DNA of 64,000 nucleotides from NCBI RefSeq assembly GCF_047663525.1, contig NC_092589.1, forward strand, positions 58,089,501 through 58,153,500. Reading direction: 5' to 3'. A program made the translations under genes and the position numbers. Source of the DNA: Anas platyrhynchos (Eukaryota > Chordata > Aves > Anseriformes > Anatidae). A model generated the notes under the pieces. It saw only the letters and a program-made list of their open reading frames with translations, made no database searches and was not told where the DNA came from. Every line of letters begins with the position of its first letter. Positions within the stretch are counted from its first letter, which is position 1. Below, piece by piece: positions 36,101-49,746 of this stretch.

Positions 36101-38012
36101 TCTTTCTAAGCCTGAAATAGGTGAGAAAGAATTGCTTTCACAGGTGAAACAGAGCAGCTCGGGAAGCAAAATTTAAGCAGGTCAATAGAAAGGATCTGTC
36201 CAACACTCTGAAAAATGTCTGTTTTAAGGAAACTCCTTTATAATACCAAGTCAGGATGTGGAGAGAAAGAATTTTTAAGGAATATTTACCCTTAAGTGTA
36301 TTTGGTGGAATGCTTTAACTTACAGAGTAGTGCTTTCTTGTTCTTTTATACCTATGTCTACCTAGGAATACAGATACCTGCTACTGTTTTGGCATTTCTG
36401 GAAATGAGGGACTGGTGAGCCCTCTGTGTGTACTTTCTGGGCAAAACTCTCCAGGCAGATGAGTAGCTTTCACAAGCTCATGCTCTGAAGCCTTTGTCTG
36501 TAAGGTGGGGAATGCTGTCAGTTTTGCTGTGAGCATTCTGTCCTCAACAAAAGCGGTCGCAGGCGGTCGATGTCGTGCACATCATGTTCCCATCCATCCC
36601 CACCAGGGTGAATTTACCTCACCCTCCGTGCTTCAGCCAGCATTTGCACTTATTTGCCAGCAGTCCCCAGCTGATTTCACACACATTCACAAGGTTCCTG
36701 GTAGCTTGCAATTGGGCAGTGTAGGCATGGAGCTGGGGGAGCTGGCTGCCCACCGATGCTGTCCCTGGATGAAGGGAGCCCTGCAGAAAGCCCAGGGCAG
36801 GGGCATGTTGGGGCCCCGCATCTGCAGCTTGCCCCAAGCCATCCTGACAGTCTCTGATCTGCTGGTGGGCTCCTTACTGCTGTGTCCCATGCTGGGAATC
36901 AGTGTCTCACCTCTGTCTTTGGCATTATATGTATTATATACAGCTGATTCTGTTTGCCAACCTGTATTCATACTGATCCTGAGCAGGCAAGCACTAGGTA
37001 TTACATATTAGCATTGTGCCATGGGAAGTGTACCCTTTGTGAGTATCTTTTTCTTGTTTTGGACCATGGATGTGTTCTTCCTAGCTTAAGCTTGTTATTA
37101 AAGACCAAATGCAGAGACACTGACTTGCTTAGCTGGCAGAAAATGCAGAAGTATGTGGTGCTGGAGAGCTGTGTGACGTTGTGGCTGGCCGGTGAAGCAT
37201 AATAAAAACAAGAGCCAAGCCACTTTGGAGGTATGAAGAGTCAAAGAAGCATTAGAGTAATTTAAAAAATGTAAACTGTGGGTAAAATCTGAAAACATCA
37301 TTTCTTTAAGATTCTTTGTTATTTACCAGACTTCCCTCCTGAAAACCTCCTGCTCTAGGATGAGAAGCAGCTTGCAAAGCAGGAGGAAGATTGGTTTCTT
37401 CTGGGGGAGGCTTTATCTCTTCTGTGACTTCTGACCGCTGTGGGTGTGTCTGTACGTCTGTGTGTGTCTGGGTATATTTTTGGGTATCCTGTAAGTCATA
37501 TTATCCACATTTTCAAAATAAAAGAGAACGCAATTAATCTGCCTTTGATGTCAAAGCTGTGTTTTATAGCTTCATTCACGTCCTCATGCATTGCAGAATA
37601 AGTCAATGAAATTTATGCGCAAGAGTTTCTTAACTCTTGTTTCAAACACTTACTTAGGGGGATATACAGCCCAGGTGAGCTTTTGTTTATTTAGGGCTGT
37701 AGACTTTTAAGGTTGCCTGAGCCTGTGTTTGTTTCCATCAGTTGTGATTTTGCCGTTAGTTTTAGCAGGAAAAAGCTTTTTCAGCTCCTGGAAAGTTTGT
37801 TTTCTGCCACTTATCTTTTCACTGGAGACAATGCTGCTAGTATTAACTCATTTTCTATATCTGCATATATGAAAATATTTAACAACAGATTAATTATCAA
37901 GTGATTTTAGATGATCAAATAATATGCTTGTAGTCATCAATAGGAAAGTAATGCTCTCTTAAGATCCCTTGATCTCTGATGGTGCATCTTCTAAACTGGT
38001 GACATTCAACTT
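27161..38012 (+). other. Noncoding intronic DNA
   Basis: About 11 kb without a recognisable exon. A GC-rich stretch at about 27330-27460 has few CpGs. An A-run lies at about 33411-33424. The longest plus-strand open frame (36505-37011, 168 codons) begins with a GTG codon, has overlapping frames on the opposite strand and resembles no known protein. AT-rich parts at 28.3-28.6 and 34.3-34.5 kb show no repeat signature. Nothing supports a gene here. Confidence 0.5.
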
Positions 38013-38037
38013 AAAAAAAAAAAAAAAAAAAAAAAAA
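38013..38037 (+). repeat. Poly(A)25
   Basis: A pure run of 25 A preceded by TT. It is the longest A-run in the window, against several long T-runs. The upstream 200 bp show no polyadenylation signal at the expected 10-30 bp and no recognisable retrocopy, so a processed pseudogene is not supported. Confidence 0.95.
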
Positions 38038-41000
38038 GATTGAGCCACACTGATAAGGTAATTCCTTTCACTGCTGCATTATTGTCAAATCCCTGACATG
38101 GGAAATCTTTATCTGTCCACCAAACAGTTACAGCTTATGTGTTATCAATGGAAACTAGTTTTCGCTGCCTTGAGATCATGCCTGAAATCTGGCCTGGAGC
38201 AGTGGCCAAACGGTTTGCCTACATCAGTGAACTTTTGCTTGTCGTTGTGAACAGCAAAATGATTTCTGTGAGCCTGGGAGGAGCCCAGATACTGTTAATG
38301 CAGAGGGGAAATACGTGAAAATGCAACAAATGTGTTAGTAAAGCTTGATGTAAACCTCTGATTGCGATGAACAATATATCTGGACTTGTTCTGTTTTCAG
38401 GTGGGACCCTCTCCTGATATGTGATCTGCAGCGAGCAACCCTGAATCATACGATGACAATGTTATCACTGCCACATCTCTGGGAACCAGTTATTCATAAG
38501 TATACGGTATGTGAACTTCTGCATCTTACATTAACCACCGCTTGTTGGAGCAGCACAGGAACAATAACACAAAGGTGCTAAAAGTCAATGAAGTAAATGT
38601 TAAGCCACATGTATAATCAATTATGCCGAGCCGTTCCAACAGATGTTTATCTGCTAGGCCTGGTCCATATGCAGAGCAGTGAACTGTTTTACCTATGAGT
38701 AGATGAAAATGTATTCATTTACAGCTGTTGGTAGAAACCTTCTACCGATGTTTTCTTTGGGTGAAGTTATCCTGGTGTAACGATGGCGTGTAGATATGCA
38801 GCCTACTACTCTCTTCCTCAAGGAGGAAGCAGTGGTGGCATTGGCGTGAAGGGTTTTGTACCTTAACTGTATCATTGCATTTAAAGCAGTACTATTTTTG
38901 TGTTAGGAAAGGTCTTTAATTGCTTTTCTCCTTCATTCCATTTTCAGTTTCTGGCCAATCTGAATTCGATTAATTTCACACACCAATGAATCCCTAAAGA
39001 AGTGCAAATTAACTCCATTTTACCAAATTCAACCAGATGATGGCAGGTATTCCCCTGATGTTTAGCTTTACATCACCCACTGCCTTTGAATAAGATTTTG
39101 ATAGGAACTAAATCTGTATATTGAATCTTTTTTCCTCACCCTGTAAAAGGAAGTGGAGACTGAGCCACATGTTGTGAAAGGAGGCAATTTAATTTATGGT
39201 CTACAAAGACAAAAAATTCAAGTCACTAATATCTGGCATGTTTTTATTTCCTACTGTTCTGACTCAGGTACTGTAAACCACGAGCAAACTGTTTTTATGA
39301 GAATGGCTATGTCATTGTTTTATGTTCTGGAGCAGTTTATAGCACACCACATAGCCGTTAGCATGGAGCATCTTCATCTGATTTATAGCTGCAATGCAAC
39401 TCCCACTGAAGCTGGTAGAAAAATGTTTCTTCACGCTGATGGGAGTTGGATTGCACTGCACGTAGCATCTGAGACTTTTGTTTAAGTAATGTTCTCTGTG
39501 GGGATTTTTTTTTTTTCTGATTAGCCACTTTTTAAAGATTGTTAAAGATACAGCATGAAACAAAATTACAAGGAAATGGATTGACAAAATAACATAGGAG
39601 AGGACTCAATGAAACTCCACGTGTAGCTTCAAGACTTATAAAATGATGAGGAGAGATAACTGCTCCAAAAGTATGCATCTGGATTAAACGCACTGTTTTT
39701 TTGTGTAAAGTTTTGAAGATGTTTGTCAGAAATGTGGCTGATTTACTGCTGCATCAGTGGTGTGAGACATGGAAAGCAATACAAAATCTTACAGGGATTA
39801 GGGAAAGGAAGTTCATGCTTCATTAAACAATTCATTTTGTTTTGGGAGTGCCATTTGAAGCTCAGGTAACTTAGGTTATGAATGGTGAAGAGGTAGCCAA
39901 ACCTGGCTGAGCTCTGGTTCTTCTATACGAGAAGCCCTTGGGGATGACGTCTCCCACTGAAGTGAGAGAGCATGGATCCTGCTGAAAGGGCTTCTAACGT
40001 GTCTTTGTGGCAACCCTTGGTAATCCCTGAAGGAAAGTTAGTTGGAAGAAAATGCGTTTTGCATTCTGCAGGGGCAGAGGTCTGGGAAGGACCCAGTAGG
40101 CCGGCTAGGCTAGTTTCCTGCTGTCACAGGAATCTTTTCAAAAGAAGGATGGATGTGTTTTGTTTGACATTTCCCTTTTCTTAGGTGGAAGGTGACCTGT
40201 CACTGGGAGAGCAGATATCTCAGGGAGCTAAGGGCCAGCTGATGGGGAGAGATGGCTGCCACAGTGGTGACTGCTTGTAGGTGTCTGTGTTCACTGGGAC
40301 CAAAGAGGAAGCAGAGCAGCGAGGTGTCCGCTTTTGAGCTGTATAACAAGAGGTGCCATGTCTCACACCTTGGGAGAACTTCTGATAGGAGATATTAACC
40401 TTCACAGATTTGCCATCTTCTCAGAGAATGAAATTATGAAATTTCTTTTGACTGTTGAATGTAGGAGTCAGAAGGAAGTGAAGGTCTTCTTGGTTGTTTT
40501 TCCTTTTGGATATTATTTTGGTTTTCCTCTTAGGCCAGTTCTGATATAGCATTGCAAACATTTCAGGAAACTAATCTGGAGGAGCAAAGCTCATAAAAGA
40601 TAGGCCTTCTGAAGGACTGCACTCTGCCTATTGCTGAAAGGCTTCCGAGGCAGGCACAGTGTAAAAGATTACAGACTTCCACAGGAAATTAAATTGGATG
40701 TAATATAGCAAAAGTGAGAAAATGGAAAGGGCATATGTACCACATTTATGATTATTAAGTGGTAGGAAAACGAAAATGTGTTATCCAGTAAAGTGTGTGT
40801 GTAATTTAGATATTGGTACACAATTGCCAATATTTTAAAGAATTTGGCCCTCCTATTCACCCTCTCTCAATCTCATCATCTCAGTGTGGAAAATCATTTA
40901 ACATCTTATAAAATTATGTTGACTTTATATTACATTATGAAGTGTTTTAAAAGCCTCAGAGCAAACCTGTGGAGTGCAGTTCCATTGCATCCTCCAGTGA

Positions 41001-42100
41001 CATGTGCATGTATGCAAACAAGCTGGGAATGAAGGGTGAAAGCCTCCCTCTTTGTGCGGTAGCTCTTCCACATGGAAGCACGGTGCTGGTGGAGAGAAAA
41101 GTTTCCCCCTCTTTGTCTCCTCGATGTCAGCTCAGCCCTGCTGGTGAGCCGGGCTCTGTCCTGGCCAGGTGCCTGCAGTCAGAGCACAGGTTTCCCTATC
41201 AGGGAACCCTTTCAAAGGGGACAGTAATAACTTCCAACATTTTAATAACTTTTCCTATAAGATCTGGTTACCTGGAATTGCAAAGGATAAGCAGAACTCT
41301 GAGAGATTTAACTTTATTAGCCGTCATAAATCCTTTCCCTTTTGACTCTAATCAGTCCCCAGGGTCTTTTTAATGCTCTTGACATTGCGCCGGCCTTTCA
41401 TCGTCACACAATATACATTTTCCTGTAACAAGAATACCGACGGTGAGAGCCTGACTTAAACCAGAGGTGAGGGCAGGGGTGGTAGGGACGTAGTGTGAGC
41501 AGAAATTCATTGCCAGTGAAGGGAAAGAGGCTTTGTCAGCGCTGTTCAGCTTGGTTTTTCCATCAGTGGAGGGGAGCAGAGGGGACCTGAGGGTGCTGGA
41601 GAAGACTCTCCCTGCAGTTTGTGAAAGCACATACAGACAGCAGCGCTTTTGTGCCTTGTGCCGGCACGGGGGCAAAACGTGCCTCAGAAAGCCTCCTTAT
41701 GAGCAGGCACAACCTCACGTCCCTGGGGGCAGGTTTGCTGCAGGAAACGCTCGCTGCGAGCCGGCCGGTTCAGCCCCAGGAGCTGTGGACAAGAAAGAGG
41801 TGGCTTGTGGCAGCGGGATGCGGGAACCTGCTGGGCGGAGGCGTGGGGTGAATGGGGCCCTTCTTTGCTGGGGAAGGAGTGTTACCAGGTGGTCGAGGGA
41901 TGAGGAGTGAGCACAAATGCCTTCTTCATAAAGTAGCTACCTGGGTTACTGCTTTTCTATCCGAGCCACACACAAAATCCTCCGGAAAACGAAGGGGGAA
42001 TTCCCAGGCTGGTAGTCTGTCTGTCCTTGTGCTGTCCAGGAATCCATGTGATGGGGAAGGCATCCAAAGAATCTGCCCCCGTGTGTAGTGAAGCTAAATT
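38038..42100 (+). other. Noncoding intronic DNA
   Basis: No exon, RNA gene or clear transposon. The part at 41.55-41.88 kb has somewhat more CpG and carries overlapping open frames on the plus strand (41533-41910, 125 codons; 41621-41851), but none has a supported start, splice context or recognisable product. Confidence 0.5.
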
Positions 42101-42171
42101 CCCTCTTGTTTTTCCCTATATGCGAGTCAGCAAGTTTCCTCAGCAAATGCTTTAATTTTAAGCTTAATGCT

Positions 42172-42179
42172 ATGCAAAT
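42172..42179 (+). promoter_or_regulatory. Octamer motif (ATGCAAAT)
   Basis: A perfect POU/OCT site in an AT-rich, repeat-free stretch (about 42.1-42.32 kb) that lacks recognisable transposon sequence. Such intronic stretches are frequent places for conserved enhancers. A second perfect octamer lies at 63815-63822. Motif match only. Confidence 0.35.
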
Positions 42180-42319
42180 ATTTAACTTTGGAGGTAAAAG
42201 CCTCGGGCTGGCTTCAGATCATGGACAGGCTTCCAGCTGTTTCAGCAGGTACAGATCCGACGTTTATATATGTGAATGGCTATTTATTTATTTATTATGG
42301 TAACCTTTTTATAATAAAC

Positions 42320-45300
42320 TTGGATACTTGCATACCCTGGTTTTGCTTTGAACATAAAAATTGATTTATTTGCAATGTGCGTACAGCCATTTTTAGAAGC
42401 TTTGGCAAAAACCTCAGATCTGTTGAAGATAATCATTGTAGGCTGAAGCTTTAGATAACGCAGAGCTGTACTGACTTTATTTTTCCTGTAACTGAAGTGG
42501 CCAGAGCTCTGCTCACCACTGAAAGCCCACCAACATCAGTTACGAAACAGAGGTGTAGAAAGACCTGCCGCCTGCTGCAGGAGCTTTATACTGTAATTTG
42601 GCTGTCTGGACAAAAGAACATTGAGCGTCAAGAGCGTTAGCTATAAATATGCTTGACTAGGTTTCCAAAATGTACGAAAATGCTGCCTTGACATATATAT
42701 TGTTGTATCCACGTGTATTGCATCTACTTACGCTTTCTCCAGCCCTCGTTTCAGCTGCTGCATGCCTGCAAACAGCTCTTATTAAAAAGGGAAAGTCCGT
42801 CGTCTTGTGGACCTTCTGCAGCGTGCTCAGCTTGTGAGCTATTGACTTCATAAAGACAAGAATAGCTGTGTCAAATGCATTTCATTTGCATGTGGCAAGA
42901 TAGAAAAAGCAAACTCCGTGTGAAGAAGAACAGACAAGAAAGACACTGAATGCCTTAAATACTAAGGGAGTTAATGCTATGCAGTGATTTTTGCTTCTGT
43001 TATAGGAAGTGTAAGAACAGTATGCTTCCTGGCGTACATCACCATCCAAACTGCAAAGGTTTCAGTTCCATGGCAACACGACAAGCCCGATTGTGCTTAA
43101 GGTGTATGTATTAATGCATTCAGAGCGAGGGGCTGAGAGTGAGATGGAAAAAAAAGAAAACATGCCGAATGTCTCCCGTTTACTTATTTATATATAAAGT
43201 AAAGGCTTTGTTCTTAGAAAATCAGAACTGACATGATTGCGCCCTCCCCCCCACATTCTCTCAGATTCTTTTCATGTGTGTTTTTCTCAGGCAAGAAGCA
43301 AAAGAAGAGGTTGTTTTTTTAGTGATATTTTTTTTTATAAGACTGTAAGTGCAGCAACACTTGAATGTTGCAAGAAAATGCTATTAATTCCTGAGACTGT
43401 TGTGTATCCCTGGAGAGAGAGGCTTGGTTGCGGGGAGATTATTTTTTTTCCAAGATGTACTGCTTTACAGACTAGAGTGAAGCAGTGTTGTCTTCTTTTT
43501 ATTATTATTTTCCTTGATCTTTTTGATCTGCCCTCTTTCTGCCTTTCTCTACATCCACCTCCAGTTTCCCCCATCTTCCCTGGCTGAGGAGCAGGAAACA
43601 AGCCTGAGCTCTGTTTCCTGACCTCTAAAGAACTATAAAAGTACAAGGAAATGGGGTGTTTTGTTCTGCCAGCCTGCCTGGGTTTGCAGCCTTGCCCCAG
43701 TAATGCACCTGCTCCTGGGCAGGGTCGGGAGTCACCATCCGGAGCAAGCGGACAAGTGGCCAGGGACTAACCGGAGTTGATCATTAAGTGGATTCCCTTT
43801 GATCTGCTCAGCTGGCTGCATGCACATGGGAAAGGGGAGTGTGACAAATGCTCTCTGCTCAGGGAGAAGAAATGCCTGAGGCCGTCCTGCTCCTTGTGTT
43901 AGCGGCCAGCGGGTGGAAGAAGGATCAGCCTCCAGGGCCCGGAGTCGGGCTGAGAGGGGGGAACCTCCGACTGCTGGGATTTCTGAGGCTAGCAGCAGTG
44001 CTAAGCTGGCACAGTAAGGCTGACAGAAACTGGCAAGTTAAACTGGATTTACAGCTGCTTTGCATTGCTAAAACAGGCAAAGCAGCCAGAACCTATCAGT
44101 GGATCTGGCCTATAGGTTTCGGCAAGGTTTCTCCGTGTGACTGCAGAGAGAACAGAGCCCTGCCGTTGGAGGCTGGTTGGCTGCTTCCTGTTGCTGTGCC
44201 AGGAGGAATAAAATTCATCTCTCTCTTATCTGTATCTTTTTTTTTTTTTTTCTTGACTCACAACAGGAAAAAAAATATTAAAAACAAGACATTTTTTCAC
44301 TGAGGTGAGAAGCCTGCCTTTGAGGTTCCACTCAGGGGAAAGTTGTCCCTGCTCAGGAGAGCAGCGTGACACAAGTAAATCTTTTCTAAGGGCATAAATT
44401 GGATTGAAATGAGTAAATAACCTTGCACTGGCACTCAGCGAAGGGTGAATTTCACCCTTGGGGTGGCAGACCTGGGCAGGAAGGAAGGGTCGCTTTGAAG
44501 CAGGCACTTTGTAGAGAGCAGTGCTGGGAGCATGAGCCACATGCTACTGCTGTGTTTGACAGTCCCCCAGATTTGTTGTCATGCTTTCTATGCAGTCCCT
44601 CAGAACAAAAACCAGGCGTAGCTCATTGAAAACGTGGATGTAAAATTAGCACGTGCTCCTCAAGTTACAGGGCACCTTCATTTTCCTGACTTTTCACAAT
44701 GGGTGGTACACAGGACCCTGGGTGAAGAGCGGGATTCATTCCAGCAAGCAGTGCAGTGGGCGAGGCGACGGGCGCCTGCGTAGGTGTCTGAGCCAGCACA
44801 GCCCTCCAGAACAGGCCAGCTGCTTCTGGTGAGCATCTCCCAATGGAGTACCTCGCTCAGTTTGGCAGGAAGGATGAAGAGAAAGCACCAGGAAACATCA
44901 AAGGAAAACGAAAAGAGGAGAGAAATCAAGGACAGGAAGAGAAAAGAGTGAGGAAACAGCAAAGACAGAAGGGCCAGCCCAGAACAACAGGGGGCTGGGG
45001 AGAGCACAAAGCAGGAAAGCAAGGATGCTCTGGTGTGCATGAGGGAAAAGTTGTTTTCAGATGTAAGGCAGACAAAACAGAGTGAGAAAATCATAATACA
45101 TGAAGTGGGAGAGGATGTCAGAGGTGCAGAGGAGGAAAATTCAGACTGAGGTGAACAGAAAAGATACAGAAACCATTTGGATTACTTTGATACATCAGTC
45201 CAGCCAATTTCAAGCAGCAGCTGCGAAGTTCATAGCATCAGGGCCTTGTGCCATTCTTCACAAGGAGGCTTTGGGGGCCGGTGGGTGCAGCGGGGCCATG

Positions 45301-48300
45301 CTGGGAGGCTGCTGCAGGCACTACGGTTGGTGGCTGGAGGCAGATCTCTCCGGCTGCTCTCTGCATCTCGTTGGGAAGCCTAACACCACCAATGTGAATA
45401 TTCCTGAGACTCATACCATGCTTGAACGCTGGTGGCAATAAACACCATAACAATTTTCAATGTTTGCCTTCTTCCATCTCTCTCTGCAGGGCTTGAGACG
45501 CTGCCCCCTCTGTCCCTGGAGAGCAGTGCAGTGGGAGCACCTGCCTCTCTGGGAGGAACACCCCACCACTGTTTGGTTTTCCAAACAGGAAAACTGCTTT
45601 TAGAGACCGGTAGTCAGAAAAATGTGTCTGGTTGTCTTCTAAGTTATCTGAGAAAGAACAGTTGTCAGGAAGGCAGGGGTAAGGGCTCCCTCTAGATCCC
45701 TCTTCTTTCACTTGTTCAAGCTATCTAGGCTACCAGAAATAAACAGCTGAATGGAAATTTTAGTTCTGCCTGTGAAAAGCAGCTTTTGAATGAAATCTAC
45801 ATCAAATAACAAATGTCTTCTTTCCTCCTCCTCCTCTCCACCTACCTTGTTCCTAAACATTAACTTTTCATGTCACTTGAGCTAAGTTCAGTGTCAGACT
45901 CACCAGATCTTACTGAAAAATACATCCCTCTTTTGTGGCAAGCTGGAGAAGATGAGAGGCTTGTGGTGTTTTTCCTTCTCAATCTCTGCTCCACTGGGAA
46001 AAGAAGCTAAGGCTGTGTGAAGCTGCCTCCTTCCCACTCTGCTCAGCTTTGCTCCCAAAAATGCTTCTCCCTCAGATGCTTTGCAGCTTCTCTTAAGGAG
46101 GCATGGATTGGCTCACCTAGTGCCATCGTTTGCCAGGGGATGTTTTCTCAGCCTGTGGTGACTTCCGTCATGGTAGAAGGCTGAAGAAGATTGCTGTGGA
46201 ATAAGCATTGGCACTGCTAGCTGTGCCATTTGAAAATCATTACCTAAGCGTGAAAGAGAAGTAAAATATGAAGAATTATGAGATTTAAACCCAGCCCAAA
46301 GCCCCAAACCTCCAAATCATTTCTGCCATTTCTGCTTCCTGTTTTCTGAAGTCTTGGGCTGTACTCGCAATTGTGTTTTTAAACTTTGCTCCAGAACCAC
46401 AGAGGTGAGAAATCACCCTTTCTCTGACAGGAGCAGTTTTGTGATTGGTGGCACTGCGAGCTGTCCTCCTGCAAAGGAGGAGAAGGTTGTGGATGTGAAG
46501 GCTGGAGAGAGATGCTGTTTCTGAGAGTGCTTTTTTCTGCACAAAAGGGAATGGCTCTTGCTGGACAGTGGTGCCTGAAATATTCTGCAGTATGCAGTAG
46601 TACATACAATAAAGACGGATGCATTTTGGGTAAAAGAGTGGGGACCTGAGCTTACTTGGGTACCTTACCGGTATATCCTAACATAGAGAAAGCACGTGCT
46701 TGAAAGGCCCAAGAGGAACATGTGTCTGTTGGTAAAAACAGACTTTGTGACACTGACCAGAGTCTTGCTGTCTTTGTTGGAGTGGGCAGGACTATTCCTG
46801 TATCACACCGCAGTTAAGCAGGGATGTGCTAATAGTTACTTACTTTGATCAGTGCTGAATATCAGAAGCAAAAAAAATTAAACGTGGACTTGGGATGCTG
46901 TCATACAATGCTGAATCAGCTGAAATCAAAGCCAGGTCAAAGTGTAAGTGTGATGGTTGATGTTCATGAAAAACAAAATCTCTCAGTCAGCGGCAGAATT
47001 TATTTCTCAGTTGCTAGAGAAAATTCACCCCTCTCACAGATGCCCTGCAAGCAAGGCAGCTGCAGCTGCACGACACAAGGAGCTCTTTCCTCTTCCCTCA
47101 CCTTAACCGTCGGTCCAGCAATGAGGAATAAGATTTAACCCTCAGTGTGTTTTGCAGGCACTGTGAATCTTTAATTCTTTTCCAGCAGCAAAACAATTAT
47201 TTTTGATAGACACACTAGTTGTTTGTTAATTTGTTTGTAATCAGTTTTCCGGGAGGTTGCTTTAATGTGGGAGGAACTGAGTTCTTTGGGTGCAAATGCT
47301 CGCTGCTGACTCTATTCTTAGTCATTAAGAGATGTTTTTCACATTAAGGCGCCTTTACTTTTAAGGGAAAATGTCAAGTGTCTTCTGATACTAGGCATGT
47401 GAAGTGATGGGAGCCATTTGCTGGCCTGTAACATGCGAGGGCAGGCATGGCCAAGGCATTCTCCCTCCAGTGCAGACCTCTCAGGCAGGCTGAAGAGCTC
47501 CCATCCCTTCGCCGTGCACCTCTGCTGTGCCTCCTGCACCAGCCCCCGGGGCCTGACATCCTGCTTCCAGGTACCGACCTACATCCATGCTGATGTGCCA
47601 CCGGGCTGAAGGATGTCACTGTTCTTTTCCAAAAGGAACGTGTCTTTTTATTCAATTCCCTTGCCACCTTCTTGTATTTTTGAACTGCAGCTCTTTTCAG
47701 GCTCCCTGCCTCTGCAGTTCTTGCCTTTGTTTAGGTTATTTATGGAAACTGGGGAACAAGGAGGAGGAATGAAATTTAGGGAAGTTGACTGCGCTGTGAG
47801 TTTAAAGCTCTTTCTCTCCGTGTACTCTTCCCTCTTTCTTCTGGAGCCCTCCCTGTGGCAGAGCGGGCTTGAGGGCATACCAGAGAAAGCTCTTCGTGCT
47901 CCACAGGCCACGTCCTCACGCGCAGAGCAGGGTCAGTGCATGTGCTGCTCTCTCTCTTTCCTTTCTGCAGCAACCATCATTGCTCTTCTACTTTTATGGG
48001 TCAGTCCAACCGGCCAAGAGGTGGTAGGCGGTCAAACAGTGTTTTGAGAGCTGTGAAATACCTGTGTTGCTTGGGTGCTCATGTACCTTAAGGTGAATTG
48101 TGTGCAGAGAGGAGCGCGCATCCAACTCTTTGGAAGCCTGGTGGCTGAAGTGGCTGAAGCAGGAGGTGGCCAGAGCCTGGGAGCTCCCGTCCAGCCCCAG
48201 CCCCTGCTGGCCCCCCAAAGCTTCTGAGTTCCTTTGCATGGCAGGGAGCAACTCACCTCTCACATTTTGAGTGCATAAATGTAAGGAGAAATTTTCTACA

Positions 48301-49720
48301 CAAGAGCACCCAAGAGCTTCCCTGTTCCTGTGTAGGTTTTCTAAGACCATCAGCGCATAGGAAGACATTGACCACCCAGTAGGTCAGGCTGTCCTTTCGA
48401 TAGCTGAGGCAGTGCTCAGGTAATTGAGATGCCTCTGATTGCCCATGAAAATTTGCTGATGTTTATGCTGCTGTCAGGTCCTGAAGTCACTCCATAACAT
48501 TGATTGTGGGATCTTGCAACGGATTTTAAAATTGATCAATATCTCAGCACAAAGTGGGAATTTTCCACTTTTTTTCCCCGCGGTTATGAAAATGCCTAAA
48601 TAGCTGTATAGTACAGTAAATGTTAAACATTAAAGAATGGTTTTGTGTGTACTGATAAGAGAAGATTGGTGGAGAAGGAAGTAACTTGAGTTTGGCTGGT
48701 ATAGCTGATCTGGTTATGGTGGAAATCAAAGTGGGGGATGATCGTAGTCTTAAAGCCGTCTTTGAAGGATGAGTCTGGGTCAATAAGAAGAGATAATGAG
48801 GAGGACTTCTCCCTAAATTAAAAAAGAGGGGTAGATGATTCTACGCAAAAAGCTGTACAACTGATGCAAAAAGTCAGCCAAATACAGAGAGAAGGAAATC
48901 AACAGAACATGAAGTACTCTCCAAAAACACATAGAAATGGAGAGGTTTTTACTACTGTGCTGTAGCAGAGATCAATTAAACTGTGGCAAATGGTTATGCA
49001 AAACATTTGCTGAAGGGAAATCATCGTTCTCTTTGGATTCCATGAAGGAGCACTGGCACTCTGCCTGCGGTGATTTGTTGTCACCCAGCCCTGGTGCTCA
49101 TGGCTGGCACTCAGTGAGGTTGTCTAGGGCAGATTATTTATTTAATTAGGAATGGCCACAGTTGCACCGAGAGACTGGCAGCTCCGCAGCAGGAAATCTT
49201 TTAGAGGATAAGTCTGGTTGCTCGCAGATAGTCTGCTTCTTCATGCTATAAATAATTAAAATCATAAATAAGTGTATGTTGGCATTTTTGTATAAGCTTA
49301 TTAACAGCAACTAATAATATCAAATGTGGTTTATGTACTGCCATGCACTGTAGTCCTCTAATTTCTTGATTAACTAGCCCAGAGACCTGCTCAGCAAGCT
49401 AAGAAATTGGGTTGTTCCTAACTGAACTTTTGAACTGTTCTTAACAAAAGGACACGTCAGTGAGGGAAGAGTCAAATTTATGAGTGCGTGAGCAACCCAG
49501 AAAATTTCATTCCAATAAGAGCAAAGAGAAATCCCCCTCTTTTTAGGCCAAATAGGCAAAGTCATGCTGCTCCTTATTTTAACATATTCCAAAGGTGACA
49601 ATGAGTGCTGATGGTTGGAGGGAGTCCCAGGAAGAAAGGGATTGGAATGTGACTTATTAGAGGCACCATCATTTGAGGCAAAATCTTTGGAAAGTCTCTT
49701 GAAGATTTTATATCATGTGG
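42320..49720 (+). other. Noncoding intronic DNA
   Basis: Holds an RFX-type site at 43065-43077, T-runs at about 43316-43340 and 44237-44251, and a purine-rich Lys/Arg/Gln-coding open frame with a real ATG (44843-45085, 80 codons) that I could not match to any protein. No splice-flanked coding segment or RNA gene is recognised in the rest. Confidence 0.5.
43065..43077. promoter_or_regulatory. X-box / RFX-type motif (GTTCCATGGCAAC)
   Basis: GTTCCATGGCAAC is one base away from the ideal palindromic RFX site GTTGCCATGGCAAC (one base deleted in the left arm). RFX factors regulate ciliary and neural genes. The surroundings (42.99-43.10 kb) are not repeat-like and have more CpG than neighbouring DNA. 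Enhancer function is a guess. Confidence 0.4.
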
Positions 49721-49746
49721 TGTTTATATATATATATATATAAACA
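49721..49746. repeat. 26-bp perfect AT palindrome
   Basis: TGTTTA, a (TA)n core and TAAACA form a perfect 26-bp palindrome with no spacer. The core is a TA microsatellite, but the symmetric TGTTTA/TAAACA ends extend it. It would extrude as a cruciform readily. TGTTTA/TAAACA also resembles the forkhead core, here twice in opposite orientation. Confidence 0.9.

Noticed and set aside
36505..37011. 168-codon plus-strand frame with hydrophobic C-terminal part
   Set aside because: Non-ATG start and no recognised family. The apparent membrane segments arise from T-rich DNA.
37780..38037. Processed pseudogene or retrocopy ending in poly(A)25
   Set aside because: No polyadenylation signal just upstream of the run, no coding similarity and no evident target-site duplication.
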